Assembly (NCBI GenBank): GCA_934533075.1
Contig: CAKTBJ010000004.1
Coordinates: 1 to 64,000 of the forward strand
Source: an uncultured Paracoccus sp.
GTDB lineage: Bacteria; Pseudomonadota; Alphaproteobacteria; Rhodobacterales; Rhodobacteraceae
DNA length: 64,000 nucleotides
Direction of reading: 5' to 3'
Shown piece after piece: positions 24,460-32,599 of this stretch (the first letter of the stretch is position 1; each line of letters opens with the position of its first letter). The notes under the pieces were generated by a model that saw only the letters and a list, made by a program, of their open reading frames with translations, made no database searches and was not told the origin of the DNA. The position numbers were made by a program, and so were the translations under genes.

Positions 24460-25473
24460 ATGCTGAATTTCGACGAAGAACGGTTCCTGCGCATCCAGTC
24501 GGGGGCGGTCGGGCTGGCCGGCCGCATCGACGCCATCGTGGCGGCGGCGCTGGCCGAGGGCCGCGACAACCTGCATCTGGTCGGTGCCGGCGGCGTGGCC
24601 TATCTGTTGCAGCCGGCGGTCGAACTGATGCGCCGCTCGTCGCGGTTCCCGGTCTATTCCGACAAGATCGCCGAGCTGATGGCGCAGGATTCGGCCAACC
24701 TGAACGCGCGCTCGCTGGTCTTCCTGACCTCGCTGTCGGGGACCACCAAGGAAAGCGTGGCCTTCCTAGAATTCGCCCGCGCCAAGGGCGCCAAGGTCGT
24801 CACGCTGGTCGGCCATGCCGATACGCCGCTGGGGCGCGACGCGGACGAAACGCTGGTCAACTTCGCCGCCGACGACACCTCTTGCGAGAACTATTATGTC
24901 CAGTCGCTGCTGGTCGCGCTGTCCATCATGCACCACCGGGGCGAGATCGACGACCACGCCGCGCTGATGGCGGAACTGGCCTTGCTGCCTGCGCAATTGC
25001 TGGCGATCAAGCGGCAGGTCGAACCGGTGGCCGGCGACTTCGCCCGGATCATCGCCGGCGCCGACTATCACATCTTTACCGGCGCCGGGAACGTCTGGAC
25101 CGAGGCGCATTACTACGCGATGTGCATCCTTGAGGAAATGCAGTGGATCCGCACGCGGCCGGTCCATGCCTCGGACTTTTTCCACGGCACGCTGGAACTG
25201 GTCGAGAAGGGCGTCAGCGTCATCCTGTTCAAGGGTGAGGATGCCTGCCGGCCGCTGGCCGACCGGGTGGAGAATTTCGTGCCCAAGGTCGAGGGCGCGC
25301 TGACCGTGCTGGATACGGCGAATTTCGCCACCGAGGGCCTGTCGCCCCGCCTGCGCGCGCTGCTGTCGCCGGCCTTCCTCGCCACCGCGCTGGAGCGGAT
25401 TTCGGCCCATCTGGAGGTGCTGCGCGACCACCCGCTGACCACCCGCCGCTATTATCGCCGTGTCGAATACTGA
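24460..25473 (+). CDS. SIS-domain sugar isomerase/deglycase, FrlB-like (337 aa)
   Basis: A protein with two SIS sugar-phosphate-binding domains (roughly residues 25-165 and 190-320), as in FrlB, which splits fructoselysine-6-phosphate into lysine and glucose-6-phosphate. The SIS pattern is clear: L-V-G-A-G-G...Y, then S-L-S-G-T-T-K-E-S and H-A-S-D-F-F-H-G-T-L-E. The ATG at 24460 (MLNFDEERFL) is preferred over an in-frame ATG at 24376, which lies before the operator. It is paired with a PfkB kinase that overlaps its end. The fructosamine (Amadori) substrate is inferred from this pairing and the GntR/UTRA regulator. Confidence 0.82.
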   Translation: MLNFDEERFLRIQSGAVGLAGRIDAIVAAALAEGRDNLHLVGAGGVAYLLQPAVELMRRSSRFPVYSDKIAELMAQDSANLNARSLVFLTSLSGTTKESVAFLEFARAKGAKVVTLVGHADTPLGRDADETLVNFAADDTSCENYYVQSLLVALSIMHHRGEIDDHAALMAELALLPAQLLAIKRQVEPVAGDFARIIAGADYHIFTGAGNVWTEAHYYAMCILEEMQWIRTRPVHASDFFHGTLELVEKGVSVILFKGEDACRPLADRVENFVPKVEGALTVLDTANFATEGLSPRLRALLSPAFLATALERISAHLEVLRDHPLTTRRYYRRVEY

Positions 25474-26284
25474 TCCGCGACCGGGACCAAGGTTGCGGCT
25501 GGCGGCGGTCGGCGACAATTGCGTGGATCGGCTGGCGCCCTCGGGACGGGCGCTGATCGGCGGCAATGCCGTCAATGTCGCGGTGCAATGGGCGCGGCTG
25601 GGGCATGAGGCGCATTATTTCGGCGCGGTCGGTCCCGATGCCGAGGGGCGGCTGACGCGCGCGACCCTCGCCAAGCAGGGCGTGGAGGTGGCGCGGCTGG
25701 TCACGCGCGGCAGCCACACCGCCTTTACCGAGATCGAGATCGCGCCCGATGGCGAGCGCCATATGCGGGCCGAGGATTTCGGGGCCTGCGCGGGCTATCG
25801 GCCCTTGGCCGGCGATCTGCGGCTGCTGGCCGGGATGGATCATGTGCATATCGGCTGGCTGGACGATGGCGGGGCGGTGCGGCGGGCGCTTGCGGCGGTG
25901 GGCGTTTCGGTCTCGCAGGACATTTCCGTCAATGCCCGTCCCGAGGATCTGGGCGTCGAGGGGCTGGCGCTGGTGTTCCTGTCCTCGGAAGGCGACCATG
26001 CGCAGGCCAGGGCGCTGGCGGCGGCGCTGCGCCGGCGGGGGGCGCGCGATGTGGTGGTGACGCGGGGCGCGGCGGGCAGTTCGGTCTTTGTCGGCGACAC
26101 CGATGCCGCGATTCCCGCCGCGAGCGTGGCGGTGTGCGATACCACCGGGGCGGGCGACAGCTATATCGCGGGCTTTCTGGCCGCCTTGATCGGCGGCGCC
26201 GCGCCGGAAGCGGCCGGGCGCCGCGGCGCCGCGCTTGCGGCGCTGACCTGCCGGCACGAAGGCGGCTTTCCGCAGGACGATTGA
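25460..26284 (+). CDS. PfkB-family sugar kinase, FrlD-like (274 aa)
   Basis: A ribokinase-family kinase expected to phosphorylate the sugar substrate of the SIS protein. It shows the family N-terminal G-G-N-A-V-N-V-A (residues 34-41) and the C-terminal anion-hole/catalytic motif DTTGAGDSYIAG with the base aspartate. At 274 aa it matches FrlD-size kinases. The GTG start at 25460 overlaps the SIS gene by 14 bases; no good ribosome-binding site is seen, so translational coupling is likely. No dedicated transporter accompanies the pair. Confidence 0.83.
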   Translation: MSNTDPRPGPRLRLAAVGDNCVDRLAPSGRALIGGNAVNVAVQWARLGHEAHYFGAVGPDAEGRLTRATLAKQGVEVARLVTRGSHTAFTEIEIAPDGERHMRAEDFGACAGYRPLAGDLRLLAGMDHVHIGWLDDGGAVRRALAAVGVSVSQDISVNARPEDLGVEGLALVFLSSEGDHAQARALAAALRRRGARDVVVTRGAAGSSVFVGDTDAAIPAASVAVCDTTGAGDSYIAGFLAALIGGAAPEAAGRRGAALAALTCRHEGGFPQDD

Positions 26285-26432
26285 CGGCGCCGCCCTGCCT
26301 TGACCCATGCCCCGCGCGCGGCAAGGGCGGGCTGCCTGCCGAAACCCGTTCGGCCCCCCGCTTGCCGAAAGGCCGATCTGTCGCGCCGCGCCGCCTTCCG
26401 GCCGGGGCCGGATCGCCCTCCGACGGCTGCCG

Positions 26433-27833
26433 TCACAGCACCAGATGGAACACGATCACCGGGAACAGGGCCACCAGCAGCAGGCCGAACAGCTGGATCG
26501 CCACGAACGGCGCCACGCCGCGATAGATGTCGCGGATGCTGACCGAAGGCGGCGCCGCGCCCTTCAGGAAGAACAGCGCAAAACCGAAGGGCGGCGTCAG
26601 GAACGAGGTTTGCAGGTTGACCGAGACGAGGATCGCGAACCACAGCAGCACCATCGCCCGCTGATCCGTCGCCGACAGGTGGTCGATCCCCAGGAAGGGC
26701 GCGAAATCGGGCGCGAAGCCGGCGATGATCGGGGCGAAGACCGGCAGGATGATCAGCGTGATCTCCAGCCAGTCGAAGAAGAAGCCCAGCAGGAAGATCA
26801 TCACCATCAGCAGGAACAGCAGGCTCCAGTGGGTCAGCCCCATCCCGCGGATGAAGTCGAGGATCAGGTCCTCGCCGTAAAGCGCGCGGAACACGTAGGA
26901 GAACGCCGCCGCCCCCGCGAAGATCAGGAAGATCATCGCACAGGTCAGCGCGGTCTGCATGCACACGTCGTTCAGCACCCGGCGGTTCAGCTTGCGATTG
27001 AACAGCGCCAGCAGCAGCGAGCCGAAGGCGCCGATGCCCGCCGCCTCGGTCGGCGTGGCCCAGCCCGCGAAGATCGAGCCGAGCACCAGCACGATCAGGA
27101 ACACCACCGGCAGGAAGCCCTTGACCAGCATCACCAGGAAATTGCCGATGCCCACCTCGGCGTCGGAGCGTTGCACGGGCGGCGCCACCTCCGGCCGGAT
27201 GGCCGAGATCGCGATCACGTAGAGGCAATAGAGGAATGCCAGCAGCAGGCCCGGAAGGATCGCGGCGATGAACAGGTTGCCCACCGAGATCGCCATCAGG
27301 TCGGCCATCATCACCAGCATGACCGAGGGCGGCAGCAGGATGCCCAGCGTGGCGCTGGCGGCGATGGTGCCGGTGCCCAGCCGCAGGTCGTATTTCTGCG
27401 CGATCATCGCCGGCAGCGCCATCATGGTCAGCATCACCACCGAGGCGCCGATGATGCCGGTGGTGGCGGCAAGGATCGTGCCCAGCAGCGTCACCGCCAG
27501 CGCCAGCCCGCCCGGCACCTTGCGCAGCATGATCTGCAAGACGCGCAGCAGCCCCTCGGCGATCTGGCTCTTTTCCAGCATGATGCCCATGAAGATGAAG
27601 CAGGGCACGGCGACCAGGATCTGGTTGTTGGCGGCGTTCTGCCACAGGCGTTCCACGAAAAGGTAAAGCTCGGACGTGTGCATGACGCCGAGGGCGATCC
27701 CGCCCATCGCGAACAGCAGCGCCAGGCCCCCGAGGATCAGTGCAACCGGAAAGCCGGTGAACACGAACACCGCCAGCGCGATGAACATGTATCCGCCCAG
27801 ATAGTCGTAAAGATGATTGTAAAGCGCGTTCAT
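26433..27833 (-). CDS. TRAP large permease, DctM type (466 aa)
   Basis: The large membrane subunit of cassette B's TRAP importer. At 466 aa it belongs to the longer DctM subgroup that pairs with long Q subunits and keto-acid/TakP-like receptors. There are about 12 helices, with L-G-I-L-L-P-P-S-V-M-L and F-L-T-P-P-F-G-F-A-L-F. The start at 27833 (MNALYNHLYD) overlaps the Q-gene stop as TGATG. Confidence 0.92.
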   Translation of the reverse strand: MNALYNHLYDYLGGYMFIALAVFVFTGFPVALILGGLALLFAMGGIALGVMHTSELYLFVERLWQNAANNQILVAVPCFIFMGIMLEKSQIAEGLLRVLQIMLRKVPGGLALAVTLLGTILAATTGIIGASVVMLTMMALPAMIAQKYDLRLGTGTIAASATLGILLPPSVMLVMMADLMAISVGNLFIAAILPGLLLAFLYCLYVIAISAIRPEVAPPVQRSDAEVGIGNFLVMLVKGFLPVVFLIVLVLGSIFAGWATPTEAAGIGAFGSLLLALFNRKLNRRVLNDVCMQTALTCAMIFLIFAGAAAFSYVFRALYGEDLILDFIRGMGLTHWSLLFLLMVMIFLLGFFFDWLEITLIILPVFAPIIAGFAPDFAPFLGIDHLSATDQRAMVLLWFAILVSVNLQTSFLTPPFGFALFFLKGAAPPSVSIRDIYRGVAPFVAIQLFGLLLVALFPVIVFHLVL

Positions 27834-28453
27834 CACGACACCTGCGGACGGGTTTCGGTGGACAGCCTGACCATGCCCAGCCGCTCCAGCGCCTCGGCCC
27901 GCAGGGCCTGCGGTCCGAACAGATAGACGATCAGGCGCATCAGCGTGGCCGACAGGGCGGCGAGCAGCAGCCCGGTGCCGATCAGCAGGAAGGACTTGAT
28001 GACCCAGCGATGCGGGATGCCGGTCATCGCGGCCGAGCCTTCGCCCTGCATGTAGGACTTCACCACGAAGAACCAGGACTGATAGACCAGCAGCCCGCAA
28101 TAGGGCAGCGCAAAGACCAGCAGCGCGATCAGCTCGACCCAGCCGCGCCGGCGTTCGGTCTGCGCCTCGCGCCAGATGTCCACGCGCACATGCGTGCCGT
28201 TCAGATAGGCCAGCGCATAGGACAGCAGGAAGATCATCGCATGCAGGTGCCATTCGGCTTCCTGCAACTTGGTCGGCGAGATATAGGCATAAAGCCAGCT
28301 GTTCATCACGAATTGCTGGATGAACGGGATCTTGCGGGTCAGCACGTCATAGACGATCACCAGGATCAGCGGCACCAGCAGCCAGGACCCGAGGCGGGCC
28401 GCAAGGGCGCTGATCCTCGCCAGCACGTCCGAAAGGTTGAGCAGCAGGCGCAT
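27833..28453 (-). CDS. TRAP small permease, DctQ type, long form (206 aa)
   Basis: The small membrane subunit of cassette B's importer. Four hydrophobic helices, with the long-subgroup features L-Q-E-A-E-W-H-L-H after an extended periplasmic loop and L-N-G-T-H-V-R-V-D. The C-terminus is soluble. It is coupled to dctM downstream and separated by 99 bases, containing a strong hairpin, from the binding-protein gene upstream. Confidence 0.92.
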   Translation of the reverse strand: MRLLLNLSDVLARISALAARLGSWLLVPLILVIVYDVLTRKIPFIQQFVMNSWLYAYISPTKLQEAEWHLHAMIFLLSYALAYLNGTHVRVDIWREAQTERRRGWVELIALLVFALPYCGLLVYQSWFFVVKSYMQGEGSAAMTGIPHRWVIKSFLLIGTGLLLAALSATLMRLIVYLFGPQALRAEALERLGMVRLSTETRPQVS

Positions 28454-28520
28454 GACAGGACTCCCCCATTGTCCACGGCTTGCGGGTTTGTGCCGCCCCC
28501 GGCGGGCGGCGGCACGAAGA

Positions 28521-28545
28521 CGGCGGCGCCATGACGGCGCCGCCG
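28521..28545 (-). terminator. 10-bp hairpin between TRAP P and Q genes
   Basis: CGGCGGCGCC (28521-28530) pairs with GGCGCCGCCG (28536-28545) around ATGAC. Positioned just after the binding-protein stop, it probably gives partial termination or 3'-end protection, so that the receptor is made in excess over the permeases. Confidence 0.55.
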
Positions 28546-28552
28546 GCCGGGG

Positions 28553-29596
28553 TCATTTCAGATAGGCGCGCTCGCCCCAGACCTGATAATTCTCGCGGAA
28601 GGCGGCGAGGCTTTCCCAGATGCGGGCGGAATCGGGGTTCTGGGCGATTTCCTCGGCCAGAACGGTCTCCCAGGCGCCGCGGAAGGCCTCGATCATCTCC
28701 GGCGGCCACATCTTGATGGTGACGCCATCGGCCTCGTTCTGCTTCATGATCTCATACTGGCCGGCCTCGCCATCGGCGAACTGCGCCACCAGCGCCCGGT
28801 CGCAGGCCAGGTTGAGCATCTCCCGCTGGGCATCGTCCAGCCTGTTCCAGCTGTCGAGGTTGATCAGCAGCTCCTGCACGGTGGATTGCTGGTGCCAGCC
28901 GGGGAAGTAATTGAACTTGGCGATCTGGTAGAAGCCGAGGCCGCGGTCGATGGCCGGCACCGACTGCTCCGCCCCGTCGAGCGTGCCCAGCTCCAGCGCC
29001 TGATAGATCTCGCCCGGTGCCAGAAGCTGCGTCGAGACGCCGAATTGCTCCATCACCTTGGCGCCGAGGCCGAGGAAGCGCATCTTGATGCCGCGCAGGT
29101 CCTCCAGCGTGTTGATCTCCTTGCGGAACCAGCCGCCGCTCTCGGGGGGCAGGATGCCGCAGGGGATCATGTGGATATTGTCGCGGGCATACATTTCCTG
29201 CGCCAGTTCCAGCCCGCCGCCATGCCGCAGCCAGGCCAGCATCTCGCCGGCGGAGGGACCGAAGGGCACGGCGGCAAAGAAGGCATAGCCCGAATTCTTG
29301 CCGACGTTGAAGCCCGGCGAGCCATAGGCCGCATCCATCGCGCCCTCGGACACCGCGTCGTAATATTGCGTGCCGGCGACCAGCGCGCCCGGCTCGAACA
29401 CGCGAATGTCGAAATTGCCGCCCGAGATCAGGCCGACATCCTCGCCGATCTGGAAGGCCGTGGCGCCGGCGATGGGCATGGCATGGGCATAAGCCGAATG
29501 CATGCGCCAGCGCACGCGATCCTGCGCGTCCGCCATGCTGGCCATGCCCAAGGCAAGGGCGGCGGCAAGGCCGCCGATGGCTGTAATCGTCTTCAT
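28553..29596 (-). CDS. TRAP substrate-binding protein, TakP-like (347 aa)
   Basis: The periplasmic receptor of cassette B's importer. Signal peptide of about 24 residues (ending M-A-D-A-Q); the mature protein begins R-V-R-W-R-M-H-S-A-Y. K-M-R-F-L-G-L-G-A-K-V-M-E and E-I-Y-Q-A-L-E-L-G-T-L-D-G-A-E are the conserved ligand-binding segments, and W-H-Q-Q-S-T-V-Q-E resembles the alpha-keto-acid (TakP) subgroup. An organic (keto) acid ligand is likely but not proven. It is downstream of the lyase gene in the same direction. Confidence 0.92.
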   Translation of the reverse strand: MKTITAIGGLAAALALGMASMADAQDRVRWRMHSAYAHAMPIAGATAFQIGEDVGLISGGNFDIRVFEPGALVAGTQYYDAVSEGAMDAAYGSPGFNVGKNSGYAFFAAVPFGPSAGEMLAWLRHGGGLELAQEMYARDNIHMIPCGILPPESGGWFRKEINTLEDLRGIKMRFLGLGAKVMEQFGVSTQLLAPGEIYQALELGTLDGAEQSVPAIDRGLGFYQIAKFNYFPGWHQQSTVQELLINLDSWNRLDDAQREMLNLACDRALVAQFADGEAGQYEIMKQNEADGVTIKMWPPEMIEAFRGAWETVLAEEIAQNPDSARIWESLAAFRENYQVWGERAYLK

Positions 29597-29626
29597 CGTC
29601 CTCTCCCCATTTCCGGTCCGGCGTCG

Positions 29627-30484
29627 TCAGGTCTGGCCGAACTCCTCCTCGAAGCGGTGGTAACGGTCATGGCCGACCATGCCCATGAACTCGTCATACG
29701 TGGCCATCCGGTCCGCGCCGGCCACGGTGTTGCCGTCGCGGGACAGCGTGTCCAGGATGGCGCGCGTCGCCTTTGCCGCCGCCAGCAGCGTGGACAGGGC
29801 ATAGAACACGATGTCAAAGCCCATCCCGGCGATGTCGCCGGCGGTCAGGTTCTGGGTCTCGTTCCCGTCCACGACGCTGAGAACCTTGCGCGCCGGAACC
29901 CCGCTGGCGATGGCCTCGGCCTGTGCGATGGTGCGCACCCCGTCCACGAAGACCAGATCGACGCCGGTCTCGGCATAAAGGTTGGCGCGGCGGATGGCTT
30001 CCTCCACGCCCAGCACGCCGATGGCGTCGGTGCGGGCGATCAGCAGCATGTCGGCCGACCCGCGCGCCCGCACCGCGGCATGCAGGACGCGCAGCTGGGC
30101 CTCGGCCTCCATCAGCCGGATGCCACCCAGCTGCCCGCAACGCTTGGGCAGCATCTGGTCCTCCAGATGGATGGCGGCGACGCCGGCCTGCGCATAGTCC
30201 TCGACGGTGCGCAGCAGGTTGTTGACGCCGCCATAGCCGGTATCGGCATCGGCGATCACCGGCAGCGTGGTGGCGCGCACCATGCGGCGGGCATGGTCGA
30301 CCATCTCGGTCTGGGTCATCAGGCCCAGGTCCGGCATGCCCAGCGTGGTCGCCGTGGCGCCGAAGCCGGTCATGTAGACGGCGGGAAAGCCGGCCTGCTC
30401 GACGATGCGGGCCGTCAGGATGTCGGGCGCGCCGGGCGCCTGGATCAGCTTGCCCTGGGAAAGCAGCCCGGTCAGCGTGTTCAT
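29627..30484 (-). CDS. Isocitrate lyase/PEP mutase-family carbon-carbon lyase B (285 aa)
   Basis: A paralogue of the cassette-A lyase. It has DADTGYGG (79-86) and the catalytic KRCG with Cys116, and very similar beginnings (A-P-G-A-P-D-x-L-T-A-R / A-P-G-A-A-D-A-L-S-A-R). The ATG at 30484 matches the family N-terminus; the frame is open further upstream into the SDR gene. It lies between an SDR and a TRAP importer as in cassette A. The reaction is probably retro-aldol/Claisen cleavage of a substituted malate- or isocitrate-like acid; the precise substrate is unknown. Confidence 0.9.
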   Translation of the reverse strand: MNTLTGLLSQGKLIQAPGAPDILTARIVEQAGFPAVYMTGFGATATTLGMPDLGLMTQTEMVDHARRMVRATTLPVIADADTGYGGVNNLLRTVEDYAQAGVAAIHLEDQMLPKRCGQLGGIRLMEAEAQLRVLHAAVRARGSADMLLIARTDAIGVLGVEEAIRRANLYAETGVDLVFVDGVRTIAQAEAIASGVPARKVLSVVDGNETQNLTAGDIAGMGFDIVFYALSTLLAAAKATRAILDTLSRDGNTVAGADRMATYDEFMGMVGHDRYHRFEEEFGQT

Positions 30485-30503
30485 CGGCGGATCATCCCTG
30501 ACG

Positions 30504-31259
30504 CTAGCGCCCGCCGGCCACGTCGAGCAGGCTGGCGGTGACATAGGAGGAGGCGGGCGACAGCAGCCAGACGGCGGCCTCGGCCACCTCGGCCGGCGTG
30601 CCGAGGCGGCGCAGCGGGATCACGTCGGCCAGCGCGGCCACGGCCCTGGCATCGCCCAGCGAATCCATCTGGATCTCGGTGTCGATGATGCCGGGGGCCA
30701 GCGCATTGACCCGCACATGCGGCGCCAGTTCCTTTGAAAAGGATTGGGTCAGCGTGGCGATGGCGCCCTTGGTCGCGGCATAGGCCATGTTCCCGACCAT
30801 GCCGCCGCTGCGCGCCGCGATCGAGGACATCGACACCATCGAGCGGTCGGTGAACGCCCCCCCGCGCGCGGCGAAGGCGGCGGTGACGTAGAACACGCTT
30901 TTCAGGTTGATGGACAGCACGCGGTCCAGTTCGGCCGCGTCGAGATCGGCCAGCGACATGCGCCGCCCGATCACCCCGGCATTGTTGACCAGATGCGCGA
31001 TGCCGCCCCAGCGCGCGACCACGGCATCCGCGGCCGCGTCCACCTGCGCCTTGTCGCTGACATCGACGCGCTGGCAAAGAATCCGCCCGCCATGCCGCGC
31101 CGCCAACTCGTCCAGGCGATCCTGGCGCAGGTCCCAGACCGCGACCAGCGCCCCGTCCGACAGCAGCCTTTCGGCGATGGCGCGTCCGATGCCGGATGCG
31201 CCGCCCGTCACCACGGCAACGCGCCCGGCGAAGGCATTCCCCCCGTTCTCAAGCGGCAT
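30504..31259 (-). CDS. Short-chain dehydrogenase/reductase B (251 aa)
   Basis: A classical SDR with TGGASGIG (18-25), N-N-A-G (92-95), a catalytic serine near 145 and Y160-x-x-x-K164 (YAATK). It shares long identical patches with the cassette-A SDR (G-R-R-M-x-L-x-D-x-D-A-A-E, A-P-G-I-I-D-T-x-I-Q). It is the first gene of the minus-strand cassette-B operon (SDR-lyase-TRAP P-Q-M), divergent from the GntR gene, so its promoter lies in 31260-31387. Confidence 0.9.
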   Translation of the reverse strand: MPLENGGNAFAGRVAVVTGGASGIGRAIAERLLSDGALVAVWDLRQDRLDELAARHGGRILCQRVDVSDKAQVDAAADAVVARWGGIAHLVNNAGVIGRRMSLADLDAAELDRVLSINLKSVFYVTAAFAARGGAFTDRSMVSMSSIAARSGGMVGNMAYAATKGAIATLTQSFSKELAPHVRVNALAPGIIDTEIQMDSLGDARAVAALADVIPLRRLGTPAEVAEAAVWLLSPASSYVTASLLDVAGGR

Positions 31260-31387
31260 TCGTTTCCCCCCTGCTGCTTGTCATGGAAGGATTAGCATCT
31301 CAGAACTAGTATGCAAGAAGTTTGGCGCTTTTTGCTGGCATAGGGGCGGGCAATGCCGCAAGACAAGGGAAACGGGTCCGGTGCGAG

Positions 31388-32170
31388 ATGGTGGCTGGCA
31401 ATAATCGGGGGGCAGGTTCAGGGGCTTCGCGGCGTTCCCGCGACGGGCGGTCGATGGCCGCCACGGTGGCCGACCGCATCCGCCAGGCCATCGTCAATGC
31501 CGATTTCGACTTTGGCGAAGCCCTGTCGGAGGAGAACCTCGCCGCGGCCTTCGAGGTCAGCCGCACGCCGGTGCGCGAGGCGCTTTCCATGTTGCAGATG
31601 GAGGGGCTGGTCAGCATCGTGCCGAAATCCGGCACCTATGTCTTCATTCCCGCGCCCGACGACATCGCGGAGCTGTGCCAGTTCCGGGCGGGGCTGGAAT
31701 TGCAGGCGGCCGAGCTGGCCATCGCCGCCGATTCCGGGGGGCTGGCCGACCGGCTGGCAGCGATCGCCGCGTCCATGCGCGCGGCGATGGAGGCCGGCGA
31801 TTTCCGCCGCTATGGCCAGCTTGATACCGAATATCACCTCGCGATCATCGAGGCCGCCGGCAACCGCTATCTGCTTCAGGGTTATCGGCTGATCATGGGC
31901 CGCGTCGCCACCCTGCGCACGCAGCTGGCGCTGAATGCCCGCAACGAGCCGGGGCGCTCGATGCACGACCACGACCGGATGCCGGAACTGGTCCGCGCGC
32001 GGCAGGTCGCCCGGCTGAAATCCGTCCTGCGCGCGCATGTCATGCGCACGATGGACAATTTCATCCAGGCCTTCCAGGCCGACAGCATCCGCCCGCTGAC
32101 CCAGAAGGAGGTCGTGCGGCGCAAGCTGCTGGGCGACGAGGGCCGGGCTTTGCGCCAAAGGCGGCGATAG
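31388..32170 (+). CDS. GntR-family regulator, FCD type (260 aa)
   Basis: The probable regulator of cassette B, divergent from it. Winged helix-turn-helix: V-A-D-R-I-R-Q-A-I-V-N-A-D-F...S-E-E-N-L...F-E-V-S-R-T-P-V-R-E-A-L; then an FCD ligand domain with D-T-E-Y-H-L. It resembles the cassette-A regulator in both domains. The ATG at 31388 is chosen; a TTG at 31322 and an ATG at 31454 (MAATVADRI) are alternatives, and the family core begins at the latter. The extra Gly/Arg-rich N-terminus is unusual. ACTAGT with flanking TAGCAT/ATGCAA in 31290-31316 is a weak operator candidate. Confidence 0.87.
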   Translation: MVAGNNRGAGSGASRRSRDGRSMAATVADRIRQAIVNADFDFGEALSEENLAAAFEVSRTPVREALSMLQMEGLVSIVPKSGTYVFIPAPDDIAELCQFRAGLELQAAELAIAADSGGLADRLAAIAASMRAAMEAGDFRRYGQLDTEYHLAIIEAAGNRYLLQGYRLIMGRVATLRTQLALNARNEPGRSMHDHDRMPELVRARQVARLKSVLRAHVMRTMDNFIQAFQADSIRPLTQKEVVRRKLLGDEGRALRQRRR

Positions 32171-32554
32171 CGCGGAGGGCCTCCGGCCCGGCGGCGGGGC
32201 CGGGCCTGTGCAGGCGGCGGCTGTCTGGATCGGGTTGCCGACCCGGCCGAAGCCGGCGCTGGAACCGCAGGTCGCCGCGCGCTCGGCCCGCGCAACCGTG
32301 CCGGCGCCGCGACATGGGCGGGGCGACCGGCCGCCCGGCCTCCGTCGCCGCGACATGATCGGCATGGCGGAAGACCCGGCGCAGGCCGTGCAGGACGGCC
32401 GGCACCGCCTTGCCGCCGGATCGCCGGCATCCAACTGCGCGCGGCATGGATAAGCCGCTTCCGCGCGCCCGGCATCAGGTGCGTCGCCCGCTACCGGGCC
32501 GGGCAGGGGGGCGCCGCGCTTCAGGCTGCCGTTCCGCGAGGGCGGCACCGCACG
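32171..32554. other. Intergenic stretch without recognisable gene
   Basis: The GC-rich sequence downstream of the GntR gene has several open frames, but they are Arg/Pro/Ala-rich and match nothing I know. It ends in the terminator of the convergent TonB receptor gene. Confidence 0.45.
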
Positions 32555-32580
32555 AAAAAAGGCGCCCGTCGCGGGCGCCT
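32555..32580 (-). terminator. Rho-independent terminator of the TonB receptor gene
   Basis: A 9-bp perfect stem, AGGCGCCCG (32560-32568) with CGGGCGCCT (32572-32580), and a 3-base loop. On the minus strand it is followed by six T residues (32560-32555), directly after the receptor stop at 32600. Confidence 0.88.
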
Positions 32581-32599
32581 CTCCGGTTCTCGGCTGCAA

